Source: a virus. Taken from it: 26,733 bases of DNA. The stretch is taken from IMG/VR virus record IMGVR_UViG_3300004151_000038, positions 1-26,733 of that record; one strand, 5' to 3'. How positions within the stretch are numbered: position 1 is the first letter of the stretch; every line of letters begins with the position of its first letter. Shown one piece after another: positions 12,580 through 21,802 of this stretch. The translations under genes were made by a program, and so were the position numbers. The notes beneath the pieces are model-generated. The model had not been told where the DNA came from. It saw only the letters and a list, made by a program, of their open reading frames with translations, and made no database searches.

Positions 12580-12939
12580 ATGAAAATAAGCGATGCAGCA
12601 GTATATATGACAGAAAGGTTAACGGCTGAATTAAAAGGCATTATAACAAGCGAAAACCATATAAAAACGGGCTTTATGCATAGAACATCTGAAGTAAAAT
12701 TTCTTTCTTCAACCTATGACGGAAAAACCCGCTTCATTTTTAGTTTAAAAGTCCCTTCTTACTTTTCATTGGTTGAAAAAAGAAGAAACGAACAAGGAAA
12801 GCCTTACATGCTGCAAATGATAAAGCAAAGCAGCACCTTTCAAGAATGCTTAAAAGTGTTTTACGATGCAATTTTACAGGACTTTGGACAGCAAGTAATA
12901 GAACAATTAAAGAATAAAAAGGAATTCAAAAATTTATAA
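12580..12939 (+). CDS. Head-tail joining (neck) protein, gp10-like, copy 2 (119 aa)
   Basis: This protein shares NHIKTGFMHRTSEV and VPSYFSLVE with the HIKTGLMYNSIVV and APYYFQYVN elements of the preceding protein, at the same spacing, and has a similar N-terminal helix (LTAELKGIIT versus LTAEIKTIIK). It starts immediately after the stop of copy 1, so the two are translated together. It has an acidic-basic C-terminal helix (FGQQVIEQLKNKKEF). Two diverged neck proteins side by side suggest duplication followed by specialisation, perhaps one facing the tail and one the head. Which copy does what cannot be read from the sequence. Confidence 0.65.
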   Translation: MKISDAAVYMTERLTAELKGIITSENHIKTGFMHRTSEVKFLSSTYDGKTRFIFSLKVPSYFSLVEKRRNEQGKPYMLQMIKQSSTFQECLKVFYDAILQDFGQQVIEQLKNKKEFKNL

Positions 12940-12940
12940 C

Positions 12941-14380
12941 ATGGCAATAACTTTAAAAAATAATATTAGATACAGAACTCCAGCTTTTAACCCGTTTTAT
13001 TTGGTTTTAGACAGCACAAACAAGACTGAAACAGGCTTTTGTTATATAGTTGACTTGTATAACGCTGGTACAACGACACTTCAAAGGCGTTTAAGAGTGC
13101 AGCCAAACCCGTTAAATAGTAATTATGGTGTTATTGACCTTCAACAGTACTTTGCAGACCGTTTGAGCGGTGACCCAATGACTATAAATTTTTCTGTTGC
13201 TTGTGAAAACACTGCACAACAGCATAGAACTGACATTAAGTTAGGTGAAGAAATTCAATACAATTGGAGTTTTTACGATAACTTTTATAGTTCAATTGCT
13301 GGCTTTGAAAACAATGTAGGCTTTACAAGCAACACACAGCATTCTTATTCAGTTGGTGACTACATATACATTACGCAACAAAGCGGGGCAACCTATGACA
13401 ATTATAACGGTGTAATGCAGGTTGTAAACATACCCAATAATTACGCTGTTATTGTAAACTATCAATTTTTGGGGTCAACACCTGTTGAAAGCGGGCAAAC
13501 AAGATATAATGACTACAGAAAAACCGTTTCATCTGGTCTTACAAATTATTCCTCAATAATGGCTTTTGATGCAGCTTTTGAGGACTTTGACACAATAGTC
13601 TGGACTGCCTATACTGAAAACCCCCAAATTTTAAGCGTATTAAATGACTTTACGGGGTCAACAGCTTATACTGTTAGGTTGACAAACAACGGTTTTTTGA
13701 ATGTAGCTTGCAAAAATAGCAGTGACATTAATAAAATATATGTGGGGAACGCTGGCAGCGAAGTTGAATTAAACAAAACTGCACCTTCTTCAGTAACTAA
13801 CTTTATTTACCGTTTCCCATTTGCTCCAGAAAGCATAAATGAAAACTTAGGTTATGACTTTATTTCAGCTGGTACACCTTCATATTCAGTAAGAATTACA
13901 AGCAATTCAGGAACTACACTAAATAAGCATTACTTCTACATAAACGAAGCTTGCACCCCAGACGGGGCTGTAGAACTTCTTTTTGAAGACCTTTTGGGGT
14001 CTTATATCCCTTTCAACTTCAATTTTATAACAAGTGAAAATGTAAATATTGAAAGAAAAACTTATAAAAAAAGTATTGAATATGGCTTAAACAATGGAAA
14101 CTACATGTATAACCCACAAAGCCAAACAAACAAAATTTATTCAATAAACAATAAAGAAACTATAAGTGTTCACACTGGTTACATTGATGAAACCTTAGTT
14201 TCAATTATTGAACAGCTGTTGCTTTCAAAAAATGTTTACTGGAATAAAGAAAATGCAGGTGTTTATTTACCTGTAACAATTACAGACAGCAGTTTTGCAA
14301 GAAAAACCAGCCTTAGAAACTCCCTTATTGACTACACAATAACTTTTGAATTAAGTAATAATAGACCGCTAAATATTTAA
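12941..14380 (+). CDS. Virion structural protein, probable distal-tail/baseplate component (479 aa)
   Basis: No catalytic motifs are seen. The protein is almost all beta and rich in Tyr, Asn and Thr. It begins MAITLKNNIRYRTPAFNPFY and continues with Tyr-rich strands, including an SH3-like stretch at about 130-180 (YSVGDYIYITQQSG). The last 100 residues (YKKSIEYGLNNGNYMYNPQS, then LVSIIEQLLLSKNVYWNKEN and a final strand) form the kind of C-terminal domain seen in baseplate proteins of Bacteroidota phages. It abuts the neck genes on one side and the large fibre-bearing protein on the other, so a place at the tail tip is likely. Exact homology is not recognised. Confidence 0.6.
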   Translation: MAITLKNNIRYRTPAFNPFYLVLDSTNKTETGFCYIVDLYNAGTTTLQRRLRVQPNPLNSNYGVIDLQQYFADRLSGDPMTINFSVACENTAQQHRTDIKLGEEIQYNWSFYDNFYSSIAGFENNVGFTSNTQHSYSVGDYIYITQQSGATYDNYNGVMQVVNIPNNYAVIVNYQFLGSTPVESGQTRYNDYRKTVSSGLTNYSSIMAFDAAFEDFDTIVWTAYTENPQILSVLNDFTGSTAYTVRLTNNGFLNVACKNSSDINKIYVGNAGSEVELNKTAPSSVTNFIYRFPFAPESINENLGYDFISAGTPSYSVRITSNSGTTLNKHYFYINEACTPDGAVELLFEDLLGSYIPFNFNFITSENVNIERKTYKKSIEYGLNNGNYMYNPQSQTNKIYSINNKETISVHTGYIDETLVSIIEQLLLSKNVYWNKENAGVYLPVTITDSSFARKTSLRNSLIDYTITFELSNNRPLNI

Positions 14381-14382
14381 GA

Positions 14383-17300
14383 ATGAATAACAACGTAAAA
14401 CTATACATAAAAGAAAAGGGGTTTGTAGAACTTGCTGAAGAATTCCCAATAAGTCTAAATTTTAGTGTTGCAGACATTGCCGACATTACAAAGCGTTCTG
14501 GGTCTTTTTCAAAAACTATTTCAGTCCCTTCAACCCCAGCAAATGACTTACTTTTCGGGCAACTGTATAACATTTGCACAAGTGATAATGAATTTGACTT
14601 GAATAAAAAATATGAATGTATATTATTTCAAAATGAAGTTCCTGTTTTTGAAGGCTATATTATACTTCAAAACATAGTCAAAAACCCCAACAGCAATTTC
14701 TTCAATGAAAATTACGATGCAGTATATAACATAACACTGTATTCAAAAACAGTTGACTTTTTTACGATAATTGACGGAAAATATTTAGATGAAATTGACT
14801 TTCATATAAACACACACCAAATAACAGATACAGACATACTTGCAACGTCTGCACACACTTATTTAGATGTTTACAAATACTTCAATTTTTTTAATGGGGG
14901 TGCAACCTATGAACCTGCTGACTTTTGGCATGCAATTTACGCTAAACAGTATGCAGACCGTATTATAAGTGATGCTGGGTACAACTATAACCCAGCTGAA
15001 AGTACATTTTTAAATGAAGAACCATTTACAAAGCTTGTTATTCCTTACAGCGGCACACTGAATGTAAAAGACAAAACATTGTGGGAAAATGAAAAGTTTT
15101 ATGGTCAACAAACAGCCACAACAGCACACAATTTTACATGGTTAAACCAAATTAAAAGCGGTGCATTTCAGTTTGATAATTACTACACACCATATTTCAA
15201 AAACAGTTACAGTGAACCAGTTGGGGTTGTTTATACTGCTTCAATGGGGGGTGTGCAAAACATTGTATTTGAAGCTTCAGGACAAATTAACTACAGCGCA
15301 AATACTGACTGTTGGTATGGTGACTACTTTGGACATACACCCAGCAATATAACAGGACATACAAGAGTAAGACAAATTCCCATTAAAATATTAGTAAAGA
15401 AAAATGGGGCTGTTGTTGCTCAAAAAAACGTCTATTCAAATACACTTCTTTTACCAGTAAAAGACAGTCCAGACCTTACAACCCCAGACATGACAGCTGG
15501 TACACAATATACAGCAAGTTGGACTGTTAGCGGCACACTTGACAATTTGAATTTATATAATGGGGACACATTGCAATTAGAATATATTTTTGATGCTTTC
15601 GGCAACTGGTCAAACTTTGGGTTTTATTCAAATTCTGGTCAAACAGGTTATCAAAATGTAATTTCATTCAATATTACAGACAGCATTTACCCCGCTGGCA
15701 CATTTACAATAAATAATGCAAGCTGGTATAATAACCCCATTGGTACAACAACCAGACAAAATTACGATGTAGTAGACATAAATAACTACATTCCTAAAAA
15801 TGTAAAACAGAAAGACTTTTTAGCCACAATTTTAAAGACTTTCAATTTATATATTGATGTAGATAACACTGACTACAACAGGCTTTTAATAAAGCATAGA
15901 GATGAATTTTATAACACCCAAATTTATAAAGACTGGTCAAATAAAATAGATAGAAGCAAAGAAATTACAGTAAAATATTTACCAGACCTTCAAAAGAAAG
16001 AAGTTACATTAACTTATAAAGACGGGGGGTCTGACTGGGACAAAGCGTACAAAGACTTTTATAATGAAACATACGGGCAACAGAAAATAGTTTATGAAAC
16101 TGAAACTGTAATTGGTGAAGAAAAGAAAGAAAACAGTTTGTTTTATTCTGCACCATTGGTTTACAATGGAAACTTAGTTGTAAGTGGCATTCAGTCAAAA
16201 GAACCCAAAAACCTTTATTTACTTTACGATGGGGGGCAACAGCAAGGCAGCTGGAGTTTTAAATTTGGTAACACAACACATAATTTAACTGGTTATTCTT
16301 ACTGTGGACACTGGGACAACCCCACACAACCAGCGTTTGACTTGAATTATGGGGAAAATAAAGCCTATTTTATTGACCTGAATTACTATACAGAAAACAA
16401 CCTGTACAACCTATATTTTGCAAATACATTCAGACAAATAGCAGAACAAAAAATGATAACTGCATATTTTGTATTGAATGAAAATGATATTGCAACACTG
16501 AAATTTTCAGACAAAATAATAATTGACAATAATTCTTACGTTCTAAACAGTATAAGTGACTACAACCCATTCAGCAAAGCACCTGTAAAAGTTGAATTGG
16601 TGCAATTTGATGACATTTACACAAAGCCAAAAGGAAGAAAAAAACCAATAAAAATTTCTGGTCACACTTTTCAAAATATTAGTTCACTTGTAAAGCCACA
16701 AATACAGGCTAATTTATTGAACAATACAATAAGTGCAGGTGCTTCAATTATTGATGTAAAGGGCAATGCAAACAGAATTGATGCAAGTGAAAATGTTTAT
16801 GTAATAGGGAACAAAAATACTATTGAGGGGGGAACAAAAGATGTTTACTTATTCAATACAAGCAACCAGACAATTACAAGTGATTTACAAAATGTAATGC
16901 TTTTTGGTGTTTCAGATGAAAGCTACAGTGCTACTTCAAATTCATTTGTTGTAAATGCTGAAACAATTGCTTTAAGCGGTAATGTGACAATAAACAATTC
17001 AACAATTGCAGAAATTATAAGCAGTGCAACAACTTCAACAAGTTTGCAAAATGGTTTAAACACATTCACAGGCGGTACTTCTACAGCCCCCAGCATAAAT
17101 ATAAGTGCAGCAACTTTAAATAGTTTGAATGTAAGCGGGTCTTCAGCTTTGGGGGCTGTTTCAGCAACTTCAATTTTTTCAGGTGCTACAAATTTAAATT
17201 TAATTTTTGCTTCTACAACCCACACCCATACTTTAGCAAATATAACAGCAACTGCACATACACACAGTATAAGTGAAATTGCAGCAGCTGGGAATAGTAC

Positions 17301-18135
17301 GAATGTACAGTACAACAACGGGGGCAATTTTGCAGGAAGTGACAATTTTATATTTGAAGAAACACCAATTTTAACTAATGTTTCATTGTCAGTAAAAACT
17401 GATGGTGACAGTAAAGCAGCACTAACATATTTACTTGACAATACAACCCCAGTTACACAGTTAAGAGCTACTGGCAATGCTGACTTTGAATTAGGCTTTG
17501 GTAGTAGTTTAGACACGCTTATTCATTGCAATAATAGTACAAACCTTATTGGTATAAAGACTTCTACACCAACACACCTTTTAACTGTAAATGGGTCTTT
17601 GTCAGCTGTTACAGCGTATGCAACAAATATTTATTCAGGTGCTTCAAACTTAAATACTGTTTTTTCTTCAACTGGTCATAGTCACAGCTTAAACCAAATT
17701 ACAGCAACTGGACATACTCACAACAGTTATATTACATTACCCGTTGTAGCTTCAATTGCAACAACTTTTACCCCTTCAGACTTAGCTGTCTATTACATTG
17801 GGGGCGGTGGTATGCCTTCAACGACGGCAAGAAGTAGACGTATTTATATTTTTAACGCTGGTATAATAAAGGCTGCTACAGTATGGGGTTATTGCCCTGC
17901 AACTGCTGGCAGCGGTGAAAATATTAGCATGTATATAAGGCTTAATAATTCTTCTGACACACTTATACAGACTGAAGGTGTAGCAGCAAACGCCCGTAAT
18001 TGGGAAAATACAGGCTTATCAATTGCAGTTGCATCTGGGGACTATATAGAAATTAAAATGATTTGCAGCTCTTTTGCTACCAATCCCATTTTTGATACTT
18101 TAAATGGTTATGTACTATTAGAAATTAATCAGTAA
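14383..18135 (+). CDS. Tail tip/baseplate protein fused to tail fibre domain (1250 aa)
   Basis: The first about 770 residues resemble the large baseplate protein of Bacteroidota siphophages. These have an N-terminal strand set (LSFSV-type, here LNFSVADIADITKRSGSFSK), then WSNKIDRSKEITVKYLPDLQ and VTLTYKDGGSDWDKAYKDFY. Residues about 775-1120 are low-complexity, Asn/Ser/Thr/Ala-rich and fibre-like, with two copies of a 40-residue module carrying HxH pairs at 947/949, 959/961, 1099/1101 and 1111/1113. The last 130 residues (VASIATTFTPSDLAVYYIGG onwards) form a beta-rich head that could bind the receptor. In T4 gp37, HxH pairs bind iron in a trimeric shaft; a similar role is inferred here. Joining the hub-type part and a fibre in one chain is notable. 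No chaperone or cleavage signature was seen. Confidence 0.75.
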   Translation: MNNNVKLYIKEKGFVELAEEFPISLNFSVADIADITKRSGSFSKTISVPSTPANDLLFGQLYNICTSDNEFDLNKKYECILFQNEVPVFEGYIILQNIVKNPNSNFFNENYDAVYNITLYSKTVDFFTIIDGKYLDEIDFHINTHQITDTDILATSAHTYLDVYKYFNFFNGGATYEPADFWHAIYAKQYADRIISDAGYNYNPAESTFLNEEPFTKLVIPYSGTLNVKDKTLWENEKFYGQQTATTAHNFTWLNQIKSGAFQFDNYYTPYFKNSYSEPVGVVYTASMGGVQNIVFEASGQINYSANTDCWYGDYFGHTPSNITGHTRVRQIPIKILVKKNGAVVAQKNVYSNTLLLPVKDSPDLTTPDMTAGTQYTASWTVSGTLDNLNLYNGDTLQLEYIFDAFGNWSNFGFYSNSGQTGYQNVISFNITDSIYPAGTFTINNASWYNNPIGTTTRQNYDVVDINNYIPKNVKQKDFLATILKTFNLYIDVDNTDYNRLLIKHRDEFYNTQIYKDWSNKIDRSKEITVKYLPDLQKKEVTLTYKDGGSDWDKAYKDFYNETYGQQKIVYETETVIGEEKKENSLFYSAPLVYNGNLVVSGIQSKEPKNLYLLYDGGQQQGSWSFKFGNTTHNLTGYSYCGHWDNPTQPAFDLNYGENKAYFIDLNYYTENNLYNLYFANTFRQIAEQKMITAYFVLNENDIATLKFSDKIIIDNNSYVLNSISDYNPFSKAPVKVELVQFDDIYTKPKGRKKPIKISGHTFQNISSLVKPQIQANLLNNTISAGASIIDVKGNANRIDASENVYVIGNKNTIEGGTKDVYLFNTSNQTITSDLQNVMLFGVSDESYSATSNSFVVNAETIALSGNVTINNSTIAEIISSATTSTSLQNGLNTFTGGTSTAPSINISAATLNSLNVSGSSALGAVSATSIFSGATNLNLIFASTTHTHTLANITATAHTHSISEIAAAGNSTNVQYNNGGNFAGSDNFIFEETPILTNVSLSVKTDGDSKAALTYLLDNTTPVTQLRATGNADFELGFGSSLDTLIHCNNSTNLIGIKTSTPTHLLTVNGSLSAVTAYATNIYSGASNLNTVFSSTGHSHSLNQITATGHTHNSYITLPVVASIATTFTPSDLAVYYIGGGGMPSTTARSRRIYIFNAGIIKAATVWGYCPATAGSGENISMYIRLNNSSDTLIQTEGVAANARNWENTGLSIAVASGDYIEIKMICSSFATNPIFDTLNGYVLLEINQ
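17155..17724 (+). repeat. Two copies of a 40-residue HxH module in the fibre
   Basis: Copy 1 is 17155-17268 (AVSATSIFSGATNLN ... THTHT ... AHTHS). Copy 2 is 17605-17724 (AVTAYATNIYSGASNLN ... GHSHS ... GHTHN). In both, the two HxH pairs are 12 residues apart. The copies are about 150 residues apart in the protein, and the DNA between them is not repeated. Confidence 0.7.
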
Positions 18136-18155
18136 AAACAATACTTGAAATTTAA

Positions 18156-18168
18156 TATTTATAAATAA
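18156..18168 (+). promoter_or_regulatory. Promoter-like motif TATTTATAAATAA
   Basis: TTTAATATTTATAAATAAAAT lies before the tape measure gene; the core ends 11 bases from the ATG at 18175. Confidence 0.5.
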
Positions 18169-18174
18169 AATATA

Positions 18175-20346
18175 ATGGCAGACCAATTAATATTAGACTT
18201 AGTTATAAATGGTGAAGGTGCAAATACTTCAATTTCCGAAATGAAAAAACAAATTAAGGAATTGAAAAGCGCTATGCTGAATTTAGACCCCAACAGTGAA
18301 GAATTTGCAAAAGCTGCTGAAAAAGCAGGTGAATTAGCAGACAATATAGACGATGCAGGCGAAGCAATGAATTCTATGAAAGGCCAAGGGACTTTAGAAG
18401 GCGTGAATTCTTCTTTGGGTCGCATGGATGAAAAGATGCAAAATTTAGACTTTGACGGGCTTGCAAAAGATATTTCTTTAATGGCTACTTCAATAAGTAA
18501 CATAAAACTAAGCGACTTTACAAAAGGACTTCAAAGTATAGGTTCAGCTTTGGGCAAACTGGGAGCTGCAATACTAACAAACCCCATTTTTCTTTTAGCT
18601 GCTACTATTGCTGCTGTTGCAGGTGCAACTTATTTGCTTATTAAAGCGGTAAATGAAGAAACAGATGCAGAAAGAAGAAATAGATTAGCCCGTGAAGCTG
18701 TCAATGATGCAATGAATGAAGGTAAAGCTTCAGCAGCTGAAAGCGAAATAAGATTAAATGCTTTGTTAGCTGTTGTAAATGACCACACAAAAGCAGAAAA
18801 TGAAAGACAGGCTGCATTAGATTCAATGAATGGGATAATGGGTACAACTTTAACCCTTACTGATGACCTTACAGTAGCAACACAAGCGTATATTGATAAG
18901 CTTATTACACAGGCGCAAACAGATGCTATTGTAAAGCGAATGGCAGAAATTAAAAACCAGCTTGCAGACGTAAAAAAGCTAAATGAAGATGCACAAGTAA
19001 GCACACTTGACAAAGTTGCTTTGGGTGTCAATGACTTATTAGGTTTAAGGGCGTGGGGTTCTACTGAAGAAAGAAAAGAAAATGCAAGGGTTGCAACTTC
19101 TGTTGAAGACCTAAATGCACAGTATACAGCATTAGAAATTCAATTGAAAAGTTTAACCCCAACAACTGCGGCAAATACTGATGAAACAAAAAAAGCTGCT
19201 GAAGAAACAAGAAAAGCTGAAAAAGCTATTGCAGATGCAGAAAGAGCCGCTGAAAAATTACGTTTGGAACTTGAAAGACTTACAAATGAAGGCCGAAACT
19301 GGTACGATAAATTACTCTATGACAATAGCAGCCCCATTGATAAAATTAATACTGACTTCAATAAAATGTGGGATGCAGCCGATTTATATTATTCAAAAAA
19401 CATTATTTCATTTGAAGAATATAACAACGCTTATAAACTAATAAACGAAAATTTTCACAAGAAAATTGAAGAAGAAAATAATAAACACCTTGCACATACA
19501 GAAGCTACTGAAGAAGAAAGACTGAAAGAAAACTTAGATGCTGCACAAAATTATTTTGATGAATTATTGAAAAATGAAAACAATGATGAAAACAGCATTA
19601 AAGCAATACTTGCAAGAAAGCAACAAGCTTTTTATGACTACTACAACGGGCTTTTAGATTTAGAGACAAAGAAAGCAGATGAAGACGGAATACGAACAGA
19701 AACAGAATTAGCAAGAATAGATGCTTTAATAGCAAAAAGAAATGAATATACAGCTGTAGCTGTTGAAGGTGACAAACAAACAACAGAAAGCAGCGAAGCA
19801 GCAAGAATACAGCGCTTAAATGATAATATTTCAACACTTGAAAACTACAGGGCTGTTAATGACACAATGGGAAATATTAGCAGTTCATTTTTTGAATTTT
19901 TGGGAAACCTTTCTGAAGGGAATGCAAAGAGACAAAAGAAAATTGCTAAAGTGGCTTTTGGGGTGAATAAAGCAACCAGCGCTGTAGAAACTGCTATTAG
20001 CACTTCACAAGCCATAATGAAAATTGCAGCTGACACACCAACACCTTTTTCAATTCCATTGCAAATACTTACAGGTATACAGGGAGCGGCACAAATTGCA
20101 GCAATTCTTTCAAAAAAGTTTCCTGAAAATGGTGACAGTGGCAGCGTTTCAAATAGTTCAATTAATGCAGCTGCAACAACAGCCACACCCAGCAACCAGA
20201 CTTTGTTTAGCAGTGGGGGCGGCACACCTTCTAACATTACACCATTTGCAAACCAGCAAATGACACAGAAAGTTTATGTATTAGAAAGTGACATTACAAG
20301 CACACAGGCAAATGTTCAGAAAGTGCAGGTGCAGAGCGTGTTTTAA
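18175..20346 (+). CDS. Tape measure protein (723 aa)
   Basis: The start MADQLILDLVINGEGANTSI and the next helix ISEMKKQIKELKSAML match the N-terminus of phage tape measures, in which a short beta start is followed by a long coiled coil. Residues about 125-160 are a hydrophobic segment (NPIFLLAATIAAVAGATYLL) that could insert into the host membrane at DNA ejection. A long charged coiled-coil region (about 330-580) and a second hydrophobic region (about 610-660) follow, then a Ser/Thr/Asn/Gln-rich tail. Using about 0.15 nm per residue, it predicts a tail near 108 nm. No lytic domain or long tandem repeat was seen. The chaperone pair at 10911 would be its assembly partner, although 7 kb away. 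Confidence 0.88.
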   Translation: MADQLILDLVINGEGANTSISEMKKQIKELKSAMLNLDPNSEEFAKAAEKAGELADNIDDAGEAMNSMKGQGTLEGVNSSLGRMDEKMQNLDFDGLAKDISLMATSISNIKLSDFTKGLQSIGSALGKLGAAILTNPIFLLAATIAAVAGATYLLIKAVNEETDAERRNRLAREAVNDAMNEGKASAAESEIRLNALLAVVNDHTKAENERQAALDSMNGIMGTTLTLTDDLTVATQAYIDKLITQAQTDAIVKRMAEIKNQLADVKKLNEDAQVSTLDKVALGVNDLLGLRAWGSTEERKENARVATSVEDLNAQYTALEIQLKSLTPTTAANTDETKKAAEETRKAEKAIADAERAAEKLRLELERLTNEGRNWYDKLLYDNSSPIDKINTDFNKMWDAADLYYSKNIISFEEYNNAYKLINENFHKKIEEENNKHLAHTEATEEERLKENLDAAQNYFDELLKNENNDENSIKAILARKQQAFYDYYNGLLDLETKKADEDGIRTETELARIDALIAKRNEYTAVAVEGDKQTTESSEAARIQRLNDNISTLENYRAVNDTMGNISSSFFEFLGNLSEGNAKRQKKIAKVAFGVNKATSAVETAISTSQAIMKIAADTPTPFSIPLQILTGIQGAAQIAAILSKKFPENGDSGSVSNSSINAAATTATPSNQTLFSSGGGTPSNITPFANQQMTQKVYVLESDITSTQANVQKVQVQSVF

Positions 20347-20377
20347 ACATTTTTATTGAACAAAAAACAAACAATAA

Positions 20378-20390
20378 TATTTATTCAAAA
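20378..20390 (+). promoter_or_regulatory. Promoter-like motif (TATTTATTCAAAA)
   Basis: ATAATATTTATTCAAAAAA lies before the prohead protease gene; the core ends 14 bases from the ATG at 20400. Confidence 0.45.
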
Positions 20391-20399
20391 AAGAAATAC

Positions 20400-21083
20400 A
20401 TGAAAGAAAAAGAAGAAGACTTAAAGACAGTTGAATTTATTTTGAAAGATGAAACTGAAAAAGAAATTGGGTCAATAGACATAATTAGCATTGTGCAGAA
20501 CCCCGCAACTGAAGTTAATTTTCAGATGTTTTCAAAAGGCCAAAAAACAGAATGTAAGTTCAGTGAAGAAGGTAGCGAAAAACAGGAAATTACAGGGTTA
20601 ATAATGAGAGCAAACAAGAAAATTCTAAGGCAGGACAAAAACGAAAATTTCTATTACTGCATATTTTCCCCTTCAACAGTTAGACAGTCTGCACAATTGT
20701 ATTTTAAGCATAAAAACAATACAAAAACAAATTTGGAGCACTCAAATTATGAAATATCAAATAAAATTTATTTGTTTGAAAGCTGGGTTGTTAGAGACCC
20801 AAAAGATAGTGAGGCAAATGCATTAGGATTTAAAGATATTCAAAAAGATGATTGGTGGGGAACTTTCAAAGTTGAAGACAAAGCTTTATGGGACTTTCTG
20901 AAGCAGCATTACAAAAACGGGGGTTTTTCATTAGAAGGTATATTTTCAATAAATGAAGACCTATTTGAACAAAATGAAATGTCAGATGAACACTTGTACA
21001 GCATTGTAAAAGAAATAATTAGTGATGAAACAACCCCAGATGAAATAAAGCATACCCAAATTAAGGGTCTGTTATTTAGCTAA
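20400..21083 (+). CDS. Prohead maturation protease, XkdF-type (227 aa)
   Basis: The serine-protease pattern of phage prohead proteases is visible. EITGLIMRANKKILR (63-77) forms the first strands, NLEHSN carries the catalytic His114, FESWVVRDP (126-134) the next conserved strand with a likely supporting acidic residue, and GGFSLEGIF (174-182) the nucleophile Ser177. The conserved stretch DDWWGTFKVED (150-160) lies between them. It would cut the scaffold and perhaps the capsid N-terminus during head maturation. The gene starts after a motif-bearing gap and is followed by a scaffold-like gene and the capsid gene, the normal head order. The first about 60 residues are charged, variable and possibly self-cleaved. 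Confidence 0.85.
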   Translation: MKEKEEDLKTVEFILKDETEKEIGSIDIISIVQNPATEVNFQMFSKGQKTECKFSEEGSEKQEITGLIMRANKKILRQDKNENFYYCIFSPSTVRQSAQLYFKHKNNTKTNLEHSNYEISNKIYLFESWVVRDPKDSEANALGFKDIQKDDWWGTFKVEDKALWDFLKQHYKNGGFSLEGIFSINEDLFEQNEMSDEHLYSIVKEIISDETTPDEIKHTQIKGLLFS

Positions 21084-21116
21084 TACACAGTACATTGAAC
21101 GCTTTTCACATATAAA

Positions 21117-21129
21117 TATTTATTAGTAA
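21117..21129 (+). promoter_or_regulatory. Promoter-like motif (TATTTATTAGTAA)
   Basis: TATAAATATTTATTAGTAAA lies before the scaffold-like gene; the core ends 16 bases from the ATG at 21141. TATAAATA, the T4 late -10 sequence, overlaps its left end. Confidence 0.45.
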
Positions 21130-21140
21130 ATAAAATAATT

Positions 21141-21788
21141 ATGGATTACAAAAAGACATTAGACAAAATTAAAGGCTTGTTTTCGACTGAAAAGAACGCT
21201 TTTAAGGACATTGCAGGGGAAAACGGTATGGTTTATCGTTTGTCTGAAGATGGCGTTGCTGTAGGGGCTGAAATAAAAATTATCATGAATGAAGGAGCTT
21301 TAACGCTTATTCCTTCTGGAGTAATTCCAATAGAAGGTGTTGACTGTGTAGTTAACAATGGTTTTATTGAAGAAGTAAGAACAGAACAAACTGTAATTAA
21401 TCCTGAAACTGGTGAAACTGCACCAAAAGTTGAAGACTTAGCACAAGTTGAAGACAAAGAAGAAGCTGCACCAGAACAAGCTCCAGAACAGGAACAAAAA
21501 CCAGCAGAACCAGCAGAACCAACTGCACCAAATGTAAATGAAAAGATAACTGCAATTGAAGACAGGCTTTCAAAACTTGAAGAAATGATTTCTAACCTTG
21601 TTCAAAAATTGGAGCAAAATATGTCAGCTGTTGAAGACAAACAAAAACAACTTGAAAAAGAAGTTGAAGAATTTGGAAAAACCCCAATGACAGAACCAAT
21701 TTCAAAAACAAACAGATTTAAATTTCAAAAAGAACAACCTAAAAATGAATGGGTTGAAAAAATAAGAAAACAAATTAATAAACAATAA
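21141..21788 (+). CDS. Probable capsid scaffold protein (215 aa)
   Basis: The protein has a small beta domain at about 20-75 (MVYRLSEDGVAVGAEIKIIM, then GVIPIEGVDCVVNNG). A Glu/Pro/Ala-rich linker follows at about 100-130 (APEQAPEQEQKPAEPAEP), and then a coiled coil at about 133-180 (KITAIEDRLSKLEEMISNLV). The C-terminus is basic (PKNEWVEKIRKQINKQ). Acidic, helical, with a basic C-terminal capsid-binding end is the usual scaffold design. It sits between the protease and the capsid gene, only 14 bases before the latter. Another possibility is a structural or decoration protein. No sequence relative is recognised. Confidence 0.6.
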   Translation: MDYKKTLDKIKGLFSTEKNAFKDIAGENGMVYRLSEDGVAVGAEIKIIMNEGALTLIPSGVIPIEGVDCVVNNGFIEEVRTEQTVINPETGETAPKVEDLAQVEDKEEAAPEQAPEQEQKPAEPAEPTAPNVNEKITAIEDRLSKLEEMISNLVQKLEQNMSAVEDKQKQLEKEVEEFGKTPMTEPISKTNRFKFQKEQPKNEWVEKIRKQINKQ

Positions 21789-21802
21789 TAAAAAAAATTA
21801 CT

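Noticed and set aside
16923-17516. Long minus-strand frame (197 codons) inside the fibre gene
   Set aside because: It is the shadow of low-complexity coding sequence with strong codon-position bias; it has no promoter, gap or family features, and the plus-strand protein explains the DNA.
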